From: Plut-88900 sp965116945
Lineage (GTDB): Bacteria; Chloroflexota; Dehalococcoidia; Plut-88900
Length of the DNA: 64,000 nt
Direction of reading: 5' to 3'
Assembly: GCA_965116945.1 (NCBI GenBank)
Contig: OZ220734.1
Coordinates: 2,170,001 to 2,234,000 of the forward strand
Shown: positions 33,213 to 42,758 of the stretch, piece after piece
Numbering within the stretch: the first letter of the stretch is position 1
How the letters are laid out: each line of letters opens with the position of its first letter
Notes under the pieces: generated by a model
What the model was told of the DNA's origin: nothing
Database searches by the model: none
The model's input: the letters and a program-made list of their open reading frames with translations, nothing else
Position numbers and translations under genes: made by a program

Positions 33213-33851
33213 CTACAGTTCCCTTGCCACCGTAATGCCCCACACCTCGGCCGCCCCCGCCCTTTTTAGAGCCGCCGCGCACGCCCGCAGCGTCGCCCCC
33301 GTAGTTGTAACATCGTCTATCACTGCCACCCTTTTGCCTTCCACCCGACTCGGCCCGCACTGAAATGCTTGGGCGACGTTTGCTCGCCTCTCGTCCGCCG
33401 TCGAGGCCCGCGCCTGCGGCCCTACATACGTCACCCGGCTCAAGCACTGCCTGTCCACCTCGACTCCCATTGAGTTCCCAAGCCCAATAGCTAATATCTC
33501 CGACTGGTTGTAGCCTCTCTGCCTCATCCGACGCCTGTGTAGAGGTACTGGCGCAATCACGTCAAAGGATAGACCGTCCTCCCGCAATATCTCCGCCACA
33601 TATCCGGACAAAGTCTCCCCAACTGACCTCAAGTTGCCAAACTTCAAAGCCAGGATTGCCTCTCTCACCTGACTCTCAAACTCGAATCCCGACCTCATTC
33701 CGTCCATCGGCCAGACTCGGTCCGCTGAAGCTATGCACAGGCAGGGGCTCGGGCCCGGGTTGCCGCATCTGTGACAGCGCGGCATGCCAATCACCGGCAA
33801 CTTCGACTCACATTCGTCACAAATGAACGCCCCAACACGATCGCAAGCCAC
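33213..33851 (-). CDS. ComF family phosphoribosyltransferase-like protein
   Basis: A ComF/GntX-type protein linked to DNA uptake in naturally competent bacteria. It has zinc-finger cysteines (CDEC, CHRCG, CLC) and a PRTase domain with VIAPVPLHRRRMRQRGYNQSEILA and the PRPP loop VAVIDDVTTTGATL. The GTG at 33851 is the only ordinary start, but it cuts the first zinc cysteine: the frame upstream reads LLDLLFPKRCVACD, the usual ComF N terminus. Between a TAG and that segment only CTG or ATC codons can serve as starts. The true protein is probably 10-25 residues longer. Confidence 0.85.
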   Translation of the reverse strand: MACDRVGAFICDECESKLPVIGMPRCHRCGNPGPSPCLCIASADRVWPMDGMRSGFEFESQVREAILALKFGNLRSVGETLSGYVAEILREDGLSFDVIAPVPLHRRRMRQRGYNQSEILAIGLGNSMGVEVDRQCLSRVTYVGPQARASTADERRANVAQAFQCGPSRVEGKRVAVIDDVTTTGATLRACAAALKRAGAAEVWGITVAREL

Positions 33852-34102
33852 ACAGCGTTTTGGAAACAGCAGGTCTAGTAGAGATTCCCTTGCCCCTGTT
33901 ACTACTGTTAGAAGACTGATCTACTTGCCCCCCTTTGGTGAGACCCATACTTAGCTGCGATTTCGGGGCTCCGGGAAGAATTCGAGATGGACCCGCGCTT
34001 CCGGATGGAATGGCAGAATTACTCCTTCACCCTCATGTCAATTATAGCCGCCGTTGTATACTCCCTCCACCGAAATCCTTCCTGGGACACGGACTGCGTT
34101 TC

Positions 34103-34813
34103 ATGCTAAAAGCTGTCTTCTTCGACCTCTACAATACCCTTGCCCGCTTCTACCCCCTTCTGGAAGATCTCCAGCAACAGGTCTGCGCCAACTACGGTTT
34201 GAATGTCGAGAAGGAGGGCATCATAGCCGGATACCGTTCTGCCGACGAGTACATGGCCCGGGAAAACGCCAAAATCCACTTGGCCAAGCGGACAGAACAG
34301 GAGCAATGGGACTTTTTCGCTGAATACGAGCGCCTGATCCTTCAGGGAGCTGCCGTTGAGGTCCCGCTACAACTCGCCGGTGAAATCTTCCAGGCAATCA
34401 GGGCCATCCCCTATCACCTCGCTCTGTACGACGACTCCCTTCCTTGCATCAACACCCTCAAGTCCCGCGGATTTATCGTTGGAATGATCAGCAACATTTA
34501 CTCTGACCTCAACCGCACCTGTACCAGACTGGGCCTCGCCGACACCCTCGACTTCTGGGTCACATCCAAGGAGGCCGGCTCCGAAAAACCCCACCCTCAA
34601 ATATTCGAACTCGCCCTCTCCAAGGCAGATGTCCAATCCGACGAGGCTCTCCACGTCGGCGATCAATACTATTCCGACGTCACCGGGGCCCGAGGCGTTG
34701 GCATCACCCCTGTACTCATCGATAGGACCGGCCTCTCACCCAAACAGGACTGCACTGTAATATGTAGCCTCGCGGAACTGCCCAGTCTTCCTTCCCTGCT
34801 CGATAGTTCCTGA
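34103..34813 (+). CDS. HAD superfamily hydrolase
   Basis: A 236-residue haloacid-dehalogenase-type phosphatase. Motif I is FFDLYNTL (residues 6-13), motif II MISNIYSDL, motif III lysine in GSEKPHPQIF and motif IV HVGDQYYSDVTGA, with a helical cap between I and II. The frame is open from 33935, but homology starts at the ATG at 34103 (MLKAVFFDLYNTL). The Asn in motif I (DLYNT in place of DxDGT) is usual for the haloacid dehalogenase/phosphoglycolate-like branch. It is 114 bases before otsA on the same strand. The substrate is not known. Confidence 0.87.
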   Translation: MLKAVFFDLYNTLARFYPLLEDLQQQVCANYGLNVEKEGIIAGYRSADEYMARENAKIHLAKRTEQEQWDFFAEYERLILQGAAVEVPLQLAGEIFQAIRAIPYHLALYDDSLPCINTLKSRGFIVGMISNIYSDLNRTCTRLGLADTLDFWVTSKEAGSEKPHPQIFELALSKADVQSDEALHVGDQYYSDVTGARGVGITPVLIDRTGLSPKQDCTVICSLAELPSLPSLLDSS

Positions 34814-34927
34814 ACCCCTTGCACCTCACCCTTCCCTCCCCTACAGTATATTTTGTCCATTGGGCCGGGCCGCGCTGACCGCAGTTAAATCCTTCAGCCG
34901 CTGACCCCGGACCCGACCTGGAGGAAT

Positions 34928-36325
34928 ATGGGCGGCAATGGCCGGGTAGTCGTAGTCTCCAACAGAGCGCCTTCCGTATCCGCGCCCTCCAGCCTTGAAG
35001 AACGGCGCAACCTCCCGGTAGGAGGCCTCGTAAGCGCACTCCGACCCCTCCTCCTCAGCCGCGGTGGAATCTGGATGGGCTGGGACGGCCAACCCAACGG
35101 CCTGGCAAACGCCACACAACCCCCCCTCTCCGAGGTCGAAGGTATCCATCTCGCCTCAATCTCCCTCTCTCAGCACGAAGTTGAGCATTTCTACACCATA
35201 TTCTCCAACCAGACCCTTTGGCCCCTCCTCCACTCCTTCCCCGACAAAGCCACTATCAGCCACGACAGCTATCGCATCTACCGCGATGTGAACCGCAAAT
35301 ACGCAGAGGCCCTTATCAACCTCCTCCGCCCCGATGACCTTGTGTGGGTCCATGATTACCACCTCTTCCCCCTCGGCCACGCTCTTCGAAAGCTCGGCTG
35401 GGCAGGTAAGACCGGCTTCTTCCTGCACAGTCCTTTCCCTCCCTCGGAGATCTTTGGCATCCTGCCTTGGGCGCGAAAGCTCCTCACACGTCTCTTTGCA
35501 TATGACCTCGTCGGGCTGCAGACCCGCAAGTACGCCTACAACCTGGAAGAGTCAATGGGCGATGAACTCGGCGCCACCCTCATCGGCGACAAGATGTATT
35601 ACGGTGGCCGGTCACTTACCATACGCCCCTTCCCCGTGAGCACCGACGCCCAAGCCTTTCACCGCATAGCTTCCAGCCAGGTTGCAACCCCAGTCAGTCG
35701 CTTCCTGGACGACTTCACTAAGAACAAAAAAGTCTTGCTCGGCGTCGATAGGCTCGATTACACCAAGGGCATCCCGCAAAGAATGCAGGCAATCGAGCGA
35801 CTATTGGATGTACACTCCGACCTTCGAGGCCGCGTAACTTTGCTCCAAATTGCTGCTCCAAGCCGCGTCGACGTTCCTGAATACGCCCAGGAACGTGCCC
35901 AGCTTGACTCCCTTGTCGGCCAGATCAATGGGAAATTCGGCGAAGCCCATTGGATGCCCATCCTTCCCCTTCATCGTTCCTATTCCCAGCAGGACCTCGC
36001 CTATTTCTACCGGGAAGCCGACGCCTGCCTGGTAACCCCTCTCAGGGATGGCATGAATCTCGTGGCCAAGGAGTTTGTCGCATCTCAGACCTCAGACCCG
36101 GGGGTCCTGGTTCTTTCACGCTTTTGCGGCGCCGCCGAGTCCATGCAGGATGCCCTGATGGTCAACCCCTATGACATCCAACGCACCGCCTCCGTAATCT
36201 ACCGGGCCCTCACCATGCCCGAGGATGAACGACTGCGTCGATGGAAGTCCCTATTCGGCGCCGTGAGCCGACACACCGCCGAGGACTGGGCCTACAGCTT
36301 CCTATCAGCCCTTGGCGAATCATAG
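34928..36325 (+). CDS. otsA: Trehalose-6-phosphate synthase (GT20)
   Basis: A 465-residue GT-B enzyme making trehalose 6-phosphate from UDP- or another NDP-glucose and glucose 6-phosphate. Landmarks are VVVVSNRAPS, VGGLVSALRPLL, VWVHDYHLFPLGHALRKLG, FFLHSPFPPSEIF, LLGVDRLDYTKGIPQRMQA and LVTPLRDGMNLVAKEFVAS. GGAGGA stands before the ATG. It converges with otsB, overlapping by 34 bases at the 3' ends, so the two pathway genes are on opposite strands. The product is a compatible solute or stress sugar. Confidence 0.95.
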   Translation: MGGNGRVVVVSNRAPSVSAPSSLEERRNLPVGGLVSALRPLLLSRGGIWMGWDGQPNGLANATQPPLSEVEGIHLASISLSQHEVEHFYTIFSNQTLWPLLHSFPDKATISHDSYRIYRDVNRKYAEALINLLRPDDLVWVHDYHLFPLGHALRKLGWAGKTGFFLHSPFPPSEIFGILPWARKLLTRLFAYDLVGLQTRKYAYNLEESMGDELGATLIGDKMYYGGRSLTIRPFPVSTDAQAFHRIASSQVATPVSRFLDDFTKNKKVLLGVDRLDYTKGIPQRMQAIERLLDVHSDLRGRVTLLQIAAPSRVDVPEYAQERAQLDSLVGQINGKFGEAHWMPILPLHRSYSQQDLAYFYREADACLVTPLRDGMNLVAKEFVASQTSDPGVLVLSRFCGAAESMQDALMVNPYDIQRTASVIYRALTMPEDERLRRWKSLFGAVSRHTAEDWAYSFLSALGES

Positions 36326-37113
36326 GCCATCCATCTCAGGAACTCCTCTACCTCCCCCCTCCCGTCCAGCCAATACTCCGCCTTCAACATTACATCTGCA
36401 GGAGTCTCTCCGTCCACAACTGCCACCGCTGCCCCGACGATCTCTTTTGACGCTGTCATACTGTGCACCGAATCGAAGGCATCGCAGTCTGTTATATCGT
36501 CCCCAAGGACTATCATACCTGACAACTCCGCCTTCCTTGCTAGCGTTTCCACCGCAGTTCCCTTATTCACGTCGACATCAGGGGTCACCTCCACAACCAT
36601 CTTCCCTTCCCTGACCCTGAGCCCTCTCGCCTCAGCAAATGGGCGCAACATTGCAAGGATCAGCGCCCTTATCATGTCAGGCTCGGCGGCATTGCGGTAA
36701 TGCACGGAGACAACAGGGCCTTTGCCCTCAAAGTAGAAACCATCCACTCCCAGTTCCGTGATTTCACTCTTCACACTATCCAGGAGCCCCGAAACTTTCC
36801 CAGCATAGGATGCCACCTCTTCATCCCCTGCCGGCAACACCTCTAACCCGTGGACCCCGACATACGTGACCCCTCCCAGACCTACCACCCCCCTCAAATA
36901 CCTCGCCTCCCTCCCCGACACAATCGCCAACATTTCAAGCTTCTGCGCTAGCACACTCAAGGTCTCGCGCACCGTCGTATCCAACACCGTTGCCCGAGGG
37001 TCTTCGAAAATAGGCGTTAGCGTCCCATCGAAGTCAGTAAACAGACCAATGCGCTCCAAATTGAGAATGCCGGCAAATTCATCCAGGTGGTCCAGTGCTC
37101 TCCCAATCTGCAA
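36292..37113 (-). CDS. otsB: Trehalose-6-phosphate phosphatase
   Basis: A 273-residue HAD phosphatase finishing trehalose synthesis. The nucleophile motif is LFTDFDGTLTPI (about residues 23-34), AIVSGREARYL and YVGVHGLEV follow, and MIVLGDDITDCDAF is the metal motif. It is a full-length stand-alone OtsB. The 3' end lies inside the antisense strand of otsA's last codons (34-base overlap), so converging transcription might tune one against the other. It is 59 bases after mfd on the same strand. Confidence 0.94.
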   Translation of the reverse strand: MQIGRALDHLDEFAGILNLERIGLFTDFDGTLTPIFEDPRATVLDTTVRETLSVLAQKLEMLAIVSGREARYLRGVVGLGGVTYVGVHGLEVLPAGDEEVASYAGKVSGLLDSVKSEITELGVDGFYFEGKGPVVSVHYRNAAEPDMIRALILAMLRPFAEARGLRVREGKMVVEVTPDVDVNKGTAVETLARKAELSGMIVLGDDITDCDAFDSVHSMTASKEIVGAAVAVVDGETPADVMLKAEYWLDGRGEVEEFLRWMAYDSPRADRKL

Positions 37114-37172
37114 ATACGACTCCCTATATCATTTCTCTTAGTATCATGTGAGTACGAAGTTCCGGAATCCCT

Positions 37173-40100
37173 TCAATTTCGAGACCCTGCCAACTCCGGC
37201 ACAAAAATCCGGCCTACTACATTCTCCAGAACTCGCTGCCATCCGCTCACGCCGGAGTCCACGTCAATGCGTACCTGCCTGCTGCCGACCCTCACCCTTC
37301 TGCCCAGCGCATCACCACCCTTGCCGTTTACCCGCGCCTCCGGACTCAGGTACATCACAATCTGCTTTCCATCACGCGCTATCCTCTGAATCCCCCTCGG
37401 TGAAGCCAGGAGTTTCAGCCGCAGTAGGTAAAGCAGGTTTTCCACCTCCGTCGGCCTGGACCCGAATCTGTCTTCCATCTCCTCCGCTATTGAGACCACC
37501 CCTTCAGGCTCTCGAACCCTGGCCAGCCGCTGGTACAAGGCCAGCCTGATTTCTAGTCCCGGCACATAGTCTTCAGGCAGGTAAGCTGGTATAGGAATAT
37601 CCACTGCGGTCGTGGAGTCTAGGGGCAGAATCATGTGTGCTGTGCCATTCCCCGCCATTCCCTCAAACCCTAGATCCTTCAACTCCTCTATCGCCCGACC
37701 CAACATCGCGCAGTAGAGGTCAAACCCCACTGCCGCTATATGGCCGCTTTGCTCCACCCCTAGTAAGTTCCCCGCCCCCCTGATTTCCAGGTCCTTCATC
37801 GCAATCCTGAACCCGGCCCCCAGTTCCGTAGCAGCCTGTATTGCTTTCAACCGCTTCTCTGCGACTTCGCTTATCGCCTTGTACCGATCGAAGAGGAAAT
37901 AGGCGTAGGCCCGGTCCGCCCCTCTCCCCACGCGACCCCTAAGCTGGTAGAGCTGGGACAGGCCCATCCTGTCCGCCTGGTGCACTATGATGGTGTTTAC
38001 GTTCGGCATGTCCAGCCCCGACTCGATGATCGTGGTACAGACCAGCACGTCGTAGTCCTTTGCCGCAAAGTTCACCATCACCTTTTCTAGCTGGGACTCA
38101 TTCATCTGGCCGTGAGCCACCGCCACACGTGCCTCGGGCACCTGTTTTCGCAATCGCTGTGCAAGCGCCTCTATGCTGTGCACCCTGTTATGCACGAAGA
38201 ATACCTGCCCACCCCGGTCCAACTCGCGCAATATCGCCTCCCTCACCACCTCGTCGTCATATTCCTGCACGTAAGTCCTGATCGGCAGTCGCTCCTCTGG
38301 GGGAGTCTCCATCGTGCTCATATCTCGCACCCCGACTAGGGACATATGTAGCGTCCGCGGGATCGGTGTTGCGCTCAGTGTCAGTACGTCCACCTCCTCC
38401 CTCATCTTCTTCAGTTTCTCCTTATGCGCCACACCAAATCTCTGCTCCTCATCAATTACCACCAAACCAAGGTCCTTGAACTCCACGTCCTTCTGCAACA
38501 ATCGGTGAGTGCCGATGCACACGTCCACAGTTCCTTCCTCCAACCTTTCCAGCACCGCCTTCTGTTCCTTTGCCGACCTGAATCGGCTGAGCACCTCAAT
38601 CTCAACCGGAAAGGCCTTCAAACGCTCCCTGAAAGTATGAAGATGCTGCTGCGCAAGTACGGTCGTTGGAACCAGGACCGCCACCTGTCTCCCATCCAGG
38701 ACAGCCTTGAATGCCGCCCGTACGGCGACCTCCGTCTTACCGTAACCCACATCCCCGCATACCAGCCGGTCCATCGGCCTGGACTGCTCCATGTCCCGCT
38801 TCACATCCCGAATAGTCTCCATCTGGTCCGGGGTCTCGACGTACGGGAACGACGCCTCCATCTCCTGGAGCCACGAGTTGTCTTGTGAATATGAATAGCC
38901 CTTCTTCATCTCCCGTTTCGCGTATAGCGACAAGAGTTCCCGCGCAATCTTCTCCGCCGACTCCCTCACCTTCTTCTTAGCCCGACTCCACTCCTGCGTC
39001 CCCAGCCGGTTCATCACCGGAGGCCCCTCCCCAGACCCTATGTACGGTGTGACTCGGTCCACACTGTCGTTCGGCACATACAGCCGAGCCCCGTCGGCAT
39101 ATTCAATTGTCAGGTACTCCCGCTCTCCCTCATCCCTCTTCATCGTGGTCACTCCCACGAATCGCCCGATCCCGTGGTCGATATGTACCACGTAGTCTCC
39201 CACCGTTATCTCAGAGGCAAACGCTTCCTTCTTGATAGGCCTCCGCCTCGACACCCGCCGCTGCTTCACATACCCGAAAATCTCTTTGTCCGTGAACAGT
39301 ACCAGTGACTTCTCACCTTTTTCACCTTTGAATGTCCACCCTTCGGCCAATGATCCTTTTACCAGGTTGACCGTACCCGGGAGCGGAGGCTCTGCGATGT
39401 CATCAAGCACTGGGGTGAATATATCCACTTCGGTCAATAGCTCTGCCAACCGTTCAGCCTGATGGCTCACGACCGCAACCCTATTCCCTTCCTCCAGCAT
39501 TCCCCGCAGGTCCCGCAGAAAATAGCGGAGGTGTCCCCCAAAGTTGGGTGTTGGAGAAAAGCCGATAATGCCTGCGCCCGACTGCCCAGCCCTCTCCCAA
39601 CCCTCCAGCCGGATCGTCGACCCAGGCCCCTCCAACAGCTCTTCCACCTCTTCCCATTCAGGAAAAGCTACAGGCATTGAACGCGGCAACTCGCCCTTTT
39701 CAATCCGGGACCCTCGTACATCCTCCGCCTGCTGAAGTAGTTCGATATAGGCGCTTTCCAGGGCAACTCCGCCTTCCAACAGCACAACAGTCTCCTTCGG
39801 CAGGTACTCCAGGAAACTACCCTTCAAGAACAGATGGGAATACGCTTCTCGGGTCTCCGGGCCCACCCCCGACACATACCCCTCGAGCTCATTCCTCAAG
39901 TTAGCCGCGTGTTCCACCGAAACGTCCGACATATCGATGTCATCCACAACATCCTCCCACCCCACCCTCGACTCCCTGTCATACAGTGCCTCGCGTGCAG
40001 GCCCTATCGTCACCCTGTCCAAGTTCTCTACGGAGGCCTGGGTACCTGGATCAAAGCCCCTCACGCTTTCAACCTCATCCCCAAAGAAATCCAAACGCAC

Positions 40101-40766
40101 GGGACGGTCTTCGGTCGGAGGATAAATGTCGATGATTCCGCCCCTGCGAGTAAACGTACCTGGCAATTCAACCGTCCCATCGGACGAATATCCCGCTGCA
40201 ATCAACCGTTCGATAACCTTCTGTGGAGCGATTCGTCCCCCTGCCTCCACATCGAAGCAAAGTTCGCCATATTGCCGGCTTCGCAGAGTTTTGCATACAA
40301 GCGCCGGTAAGCTCGTGACTATCACCGGCACCGAGTCCCAACGCCCCTTAGCCATAAGGTCCAGCACTCGAATACGGTCTAGCGCAATCGCCGGATCCCA
40401 CCCCCGATGTTCGTACGGCAGTGTGTCCGGTTCGGGGAAAAGGTAAGCCTTCTCGCCGGATGACAACCATAGAGAGACTTGCTCATGCAGCCCCACCGCC
40501 CCTGCACCCCGAGCGGATACCACTAGAATAGGCCGGCCCAGTTCCCTACTCAGTGCCGCCACGAGGCACGGCTTCGCCGCATCTAGCGCAACCGCGGAAA
40601 CCGCTTTCGAAGACGCGATTCCCTGAACCAAGGCCCCAATGGCAGGGTCCCGGGTCACATGCTCGATCAGGCCCGATAGGTCTGTTTGATTGGTTTCCAA
40701 GGCCGCAGGGCAGATTCTAACAAATGTTTTGTGTAGGAGTGGAACTCCTCCATCTGCCTCTCTCAT
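37173..40766 (-). CDS. mfd: Transcription-repair coupling factor
   Basis: A 1197-residue Mfd. The N-terminal UvrB-like modules (about 1-350), the RNA polymerase-interacting CarD-like domain (about 512-572, VGDYVVHIDHGIGRFVGV), the superfamily 2 translocase with Walker A CGDVGYGKTEVA (about 669) and Walker B VVIDEEQRFG (about 770), and a C-terminal TRCF domain are all present in the usual order. It displaces stalled RNA polymerase and recruits UvrA. No truncation. It is divergent from the gene at 40839. Confidence 0.96.
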   Translation of the reverse strand: MREADGGVPLLHKTFVRICPAALETNQTDLSGLIEHVTRDPAIGALVQGIASSKAVSAVALDAAKPCLVAALSRELGRPILVVSARGAGAVGLHEQVSLWLSSGEKAYLFPEPDTLPYEHRGWDPAIALDRIRVLDLMAKGRWDSVPVIVTSLPALVCKTLRSRQYGELCFDVEAGGRIAPQKVIERLIAAGYSSDGTVELPGTFTRRGGIIDIYPPTEDRPVRLDFFGDEVESVRGFDPGTQASVENLDRVTIGPAREALYDRESRVGWEDVVDDIDMSDVSVEHAANLRNELEGYVSGVGPETREAYSHLFLKGSFLEYLPKETVVLLEGGVALESAYIELLQQAEDVRGSRIEKGELPRSMPVAFPEWEEVEELLEGPGSTIRLEGWERAGQSGAGIIGFSPTPNFGGHLRYFLRDLRGMLEEGNRVAVVSHQAERLAELLTEVDIFTPVLDDIAEPPLPGTVNLVKGSLAEGWTFKGEKGEKSLVLFTDKEIFGYVKQRRVSRRRPIKKEAFASEITVGDYVVHIDHGIGRFVGVTTMKRDEGEREYLTIEYADGARLYVPNDSVDRVTPYIGSGEGPPVMNRLGTQEWSRAKKKVRESAEKIARELLSLYAKREMKKGYSYSQDNSWLQEMEASFPYVETPDQMETIRDVKRDMEQSRPMDRLVCGDVGYGKTEVAVRAAFKAVLDGRQVAVLVPTTVLAQQHLHTFRERLKAFPVEIEVLSRFRSAKEQKAVLERLEEGTVDVCIGTHRLLQKDVEFKDLGLVVIDEEQRFGVAHKEKLKKMREEVDVLTLSATPIPRTLHMSLVGVRDMSTMETPPEERLPIRTYVQEYDDEVVREAILRELDRGGQVFFVHNRVHSIEALAQRLRKQVPEARVAVAHGQMNESQLEKVMVNFAAKDYDVLVCTTIIESGLDMPNVNTIIVHQADRMGLSQLYQLRGRVGRGADRAYAYFLFDRYKAISEVAEKRLKAIQAATELGAGFRIAMKDLEIRGAGNLLGVEQSGHIAAVGFDLYCAMLGRAIEELKDLGFEGMAGNGTAHMILPLDSTTAVDIPIPAYLPEDYVPGLEIRLALYQRLARVREPEGVVSIAEEMEDRFGSRPTEVENLLYLLRLKLLASPRGIQRIARDGKQIVMYLSPEARVNGKGGDALGRRVRVGSRQVRIDVDSGVSGWQRVLENVVGRIFVPELAGSRN

Positions 40767-40790
40767 TCTTTGTTGATTAACAGCCCCGGA

Positions 40791-40796
40791 TATAAT
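40791..40796 (+). promoter_or_regulatory. -10 element before the CNNM/CorC-like gene
   Basis: A perfect TATAAT in the mfd upstream region. The nearest -35-like sequence is TTGTTG at 40770-40775, giving a short 15-base spacer. It would start a transcript about 35-40 bases before the ATG at 40839. Confidence 0.45.
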
Positions 40797-40838
40797 GTTG
40801 TTACAAGTCGACCTTTAGCTCCCTATAGGAGACCACAA

Positions 40839-42095
40839 ATGACCACCGAGGCCACGATAATCAGCATCGCACTAATTGCGTTCTTTATGGTGCTGTCCGC
40901 CTTCTTCTCCAGTTCGGAGACCGCGTTCATGTCTCTTCAACGGGTTAGAATTCTCCACCTTGCTAACATTGGAAGGACCGGCGCCAGGAGAATGTTGAAC
41001 AGGATGGACCACCCCGAACGGACCCTTTCAACAGTCTTGCTAGGCAATAACCTGGTTAACACTGCTGCAGCTGCAATTGGAGCAGGGGTTGCGGTCGCTT
41101 GGCTTGGCGACAATCTGGGTGTTTTCGTAGCCACCCTTGGCATTGCCTTTTTGTTGCTTATCTTCAGTGAAGTCATCCCTAAGACATTCGCAAGCAGGCA
41201 CGCCGAATGGCTTGCCTTCCGTTACATCAAACCCTTCGCCCTCGTAGAGGTCCTCCTTCTGCCTGTATCGGTGTTCCTTGAATTGATTGGGCGATGTATC
41301 GTTAGAGCCAGCGGTGGCCGAGTTAGGGGACGCAATCTGGTCAACCCCGAACTCTTGCGCTCTGTCATTTCTGTTGGCCGAGAAGAGGGCGGCGTTCACC
41401 GAGAGGAGGCGAGGATGCTACAGAATGTCCTCGCTTTTAGAGACCGGCTCGTAAAGGAGGTTATGACCCCACGCACCGAGATGGTCTGGCTCGACGAAGA
41501 CACGACATTGCACTCGTTCCTTGATGAGTACGAGACCTCTCCCCTCTCCCGTTTCCCGGTCTACAAGGAGTCTTATGACAACGTTGTCGGCCTTCTCCAC
41601 ACCCGAGACGTCATTCGCTCCCTCCACAACGGGCAGGTCCAGTATGAAAGTAAGCTCATTGAGCTAGTTCGCCAGGTCCCCTTCGTTCCCGAGACCAAGC
41701 GCCTCGGTGATCTCTTCTTTGAAATGCGCTCCTCAGGTCACCAGATGTATCTCGTTGTCGACGAGTATGGTGGCGTCTCCGGCCTGGTCACTAACCAGCA
41801 GCTCGTAGCCTCCATCATGGGTCGCGTCGCTGATGACGAGACCACTAGGGACGAAGTGGAAGAACTCGAATCTGGCGCTTTTCAGGTTGACGGAGGTATG
41901 CCAATAGATGATGCCAACGAGACCCTCGGCCTCTCCATCCCCGATGGTGAGTACGAGACCTTCGCCGGCTTTGCCCTCGAAATGCTCTCCCACATCCCCA
42001 CCGAAGGCGAGACCTTCAGATTCCAGGGTCGTCGCATCACTATCGCAGAGATGAAGGGCGTAAAGATCGAAAAGCTGCTGGTGTACAAACGCTAG
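40839..42095 (+). CDS. CNNM/HlyC-CorC family membrane protein with CBS pair
   Basis: From the ATG at 40839 the protein has 418 residues; AGGAG is 8 bases upstream. An N-terminal DUF21/CNNM membrane domain begins MTTEATIISIALIAFFMVLSAFFSSSETAFMSL (SSSETA motif), a CBS pair follows (VMTPRTEMVWLDEDTTL, VVGLLHTRDVI, MYLVVDEYGGVSGLVT), and the CorC_HlyC domain ends the protein (FQVDGGMPIDDAN). Relatives take part in magnesium or cobalt homeostasis. The frame is open from 40770, but those 23 residues lie across the promoter. The following gene is 30 bases away. Confidence 0.9.
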   Translation: MTTEATIISIALIAFFMVLSAFFSSSETAFMSLQRVRILHLANIGRTGARRMLNRMDHPERTLSTVLLGNNLVNTAAAAIGAGVAVAWLGDNLGVFVATLGIAFLLLIFSEVIPKTFASRHAEWLAFRYIKPFALVEVLLLPVSVFLELIGRCIVRASGGRVRGRNLVNPELLRSVISVGREEGGVHREEARMLQNVLAFRDRLVKEVMTPRTEMVWLDEDTTLHSFLDEYETSPLSRFPVYKESYDNVVGLLHTRDVIRSLHNGQVQYESKLIELVRQVPFVPETKRLGDLFFEMRSSGHQMYLVVDEYGGVSGLVTNQQLVASIMGRVADDETTRDEVEELESGAFQVDGGMPIDDANETLGLSIPDGEYETFAGFALEMLSHIPTEGETFRFQGRRITIAEMKGVKIEKLLVYKR

Positions 42096-42125
42096 GGGTG
42101 ATCCCTTTCCCTGACAGAATTTGAT

Positions 42126-42737
42126 ATGCGCATCATCCTCATAAGGCATGGCCAAACCGACGCCAACAAGGACGGAAGGTTCCAGGGCGCCAGCGATGCC
42201 CCACTTAATGAACTGGGCCTATCTCAGGCTGAAGCTCTGGGATATCGCCTCTCAAGTCAGGCCCTTGCTGCCGTCTACTCCAGTCCCCAGACCCGGGCAA
42301 TGCAAACCGCAGCGCCCATTGCAGAAGTTAAAGGGCTGCCCATTCAAAGCGTTGAGGGGATTCGCGAGCTGGACATCGGGGAGCTCGACGGTCTCCACGG
42401 TCCCGACCTCCGTGATCGTTACCCTCACATCCTGGAACAGTGGCGCACAAATGTTGGAGCCCTCACCATGCCCGGTGGCGAGTCCATCGTAGGGCTGCAG
42501 GAACGCACCTGGAAGGCCATCCTCCAAATTCGCAACATGCATCCGGAAGGGACCGTCGCCGCCATCAGCCACAATTTCGCAATACAAAGCATACTTCTCA
42601 AGGCCTTGGGCATGGACCTTCGAAACTTCCAGCGCATCCGCCAGGACCTGGCGGCCATCACCGAATTAGACTTCACTAACGGCGATCCCGTCCTCCGGTC
42701 CCTGAACGATAGGTGCCATCTATCGGGGCTCGACTAA
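42126..42737 (+). CDS. Histidine phosphatase family protein (phosphoglycerate mutase-like)
   Basis: A 203-residue protein with LIRHGQTDANKDGRFQG (catalytic His in RHG), YSSPQTRAMQTA, GIRELDIGELDGL and AISHNFAIQSIL with the second His. This group includes GpmB-like phosphatases, alpha-ribazole phosphatase CobC and others that cannot be told apart by eye. A CobC role would fit the corrinoid salvage genes of this genome, but the cob operon is 38 kb away. It is likely co-transcribed with the CNNM-like gene and tilS. Confidence 0.88.
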   Translation: MRIILIRHGQTDANKDGRFQGASDAPLNELGLSQAEALGYRLSSQALAAVYSSPQTRAMQTAAPIAEVKGLPIQSVEGIRELDIGELDGLHGPDLRDRYPHILEQWRTNVGALTMPGGESIVGLQERTWKAILQIRNMHPEGTVAAISHNFAIQSILLKALGMDLRNFQRIRQDLAAITELDFTNGDPVLRSLNDRCHLSGLD

Positions 42738-42758
42738 CGCGGCCGTTGGGAGAACACC

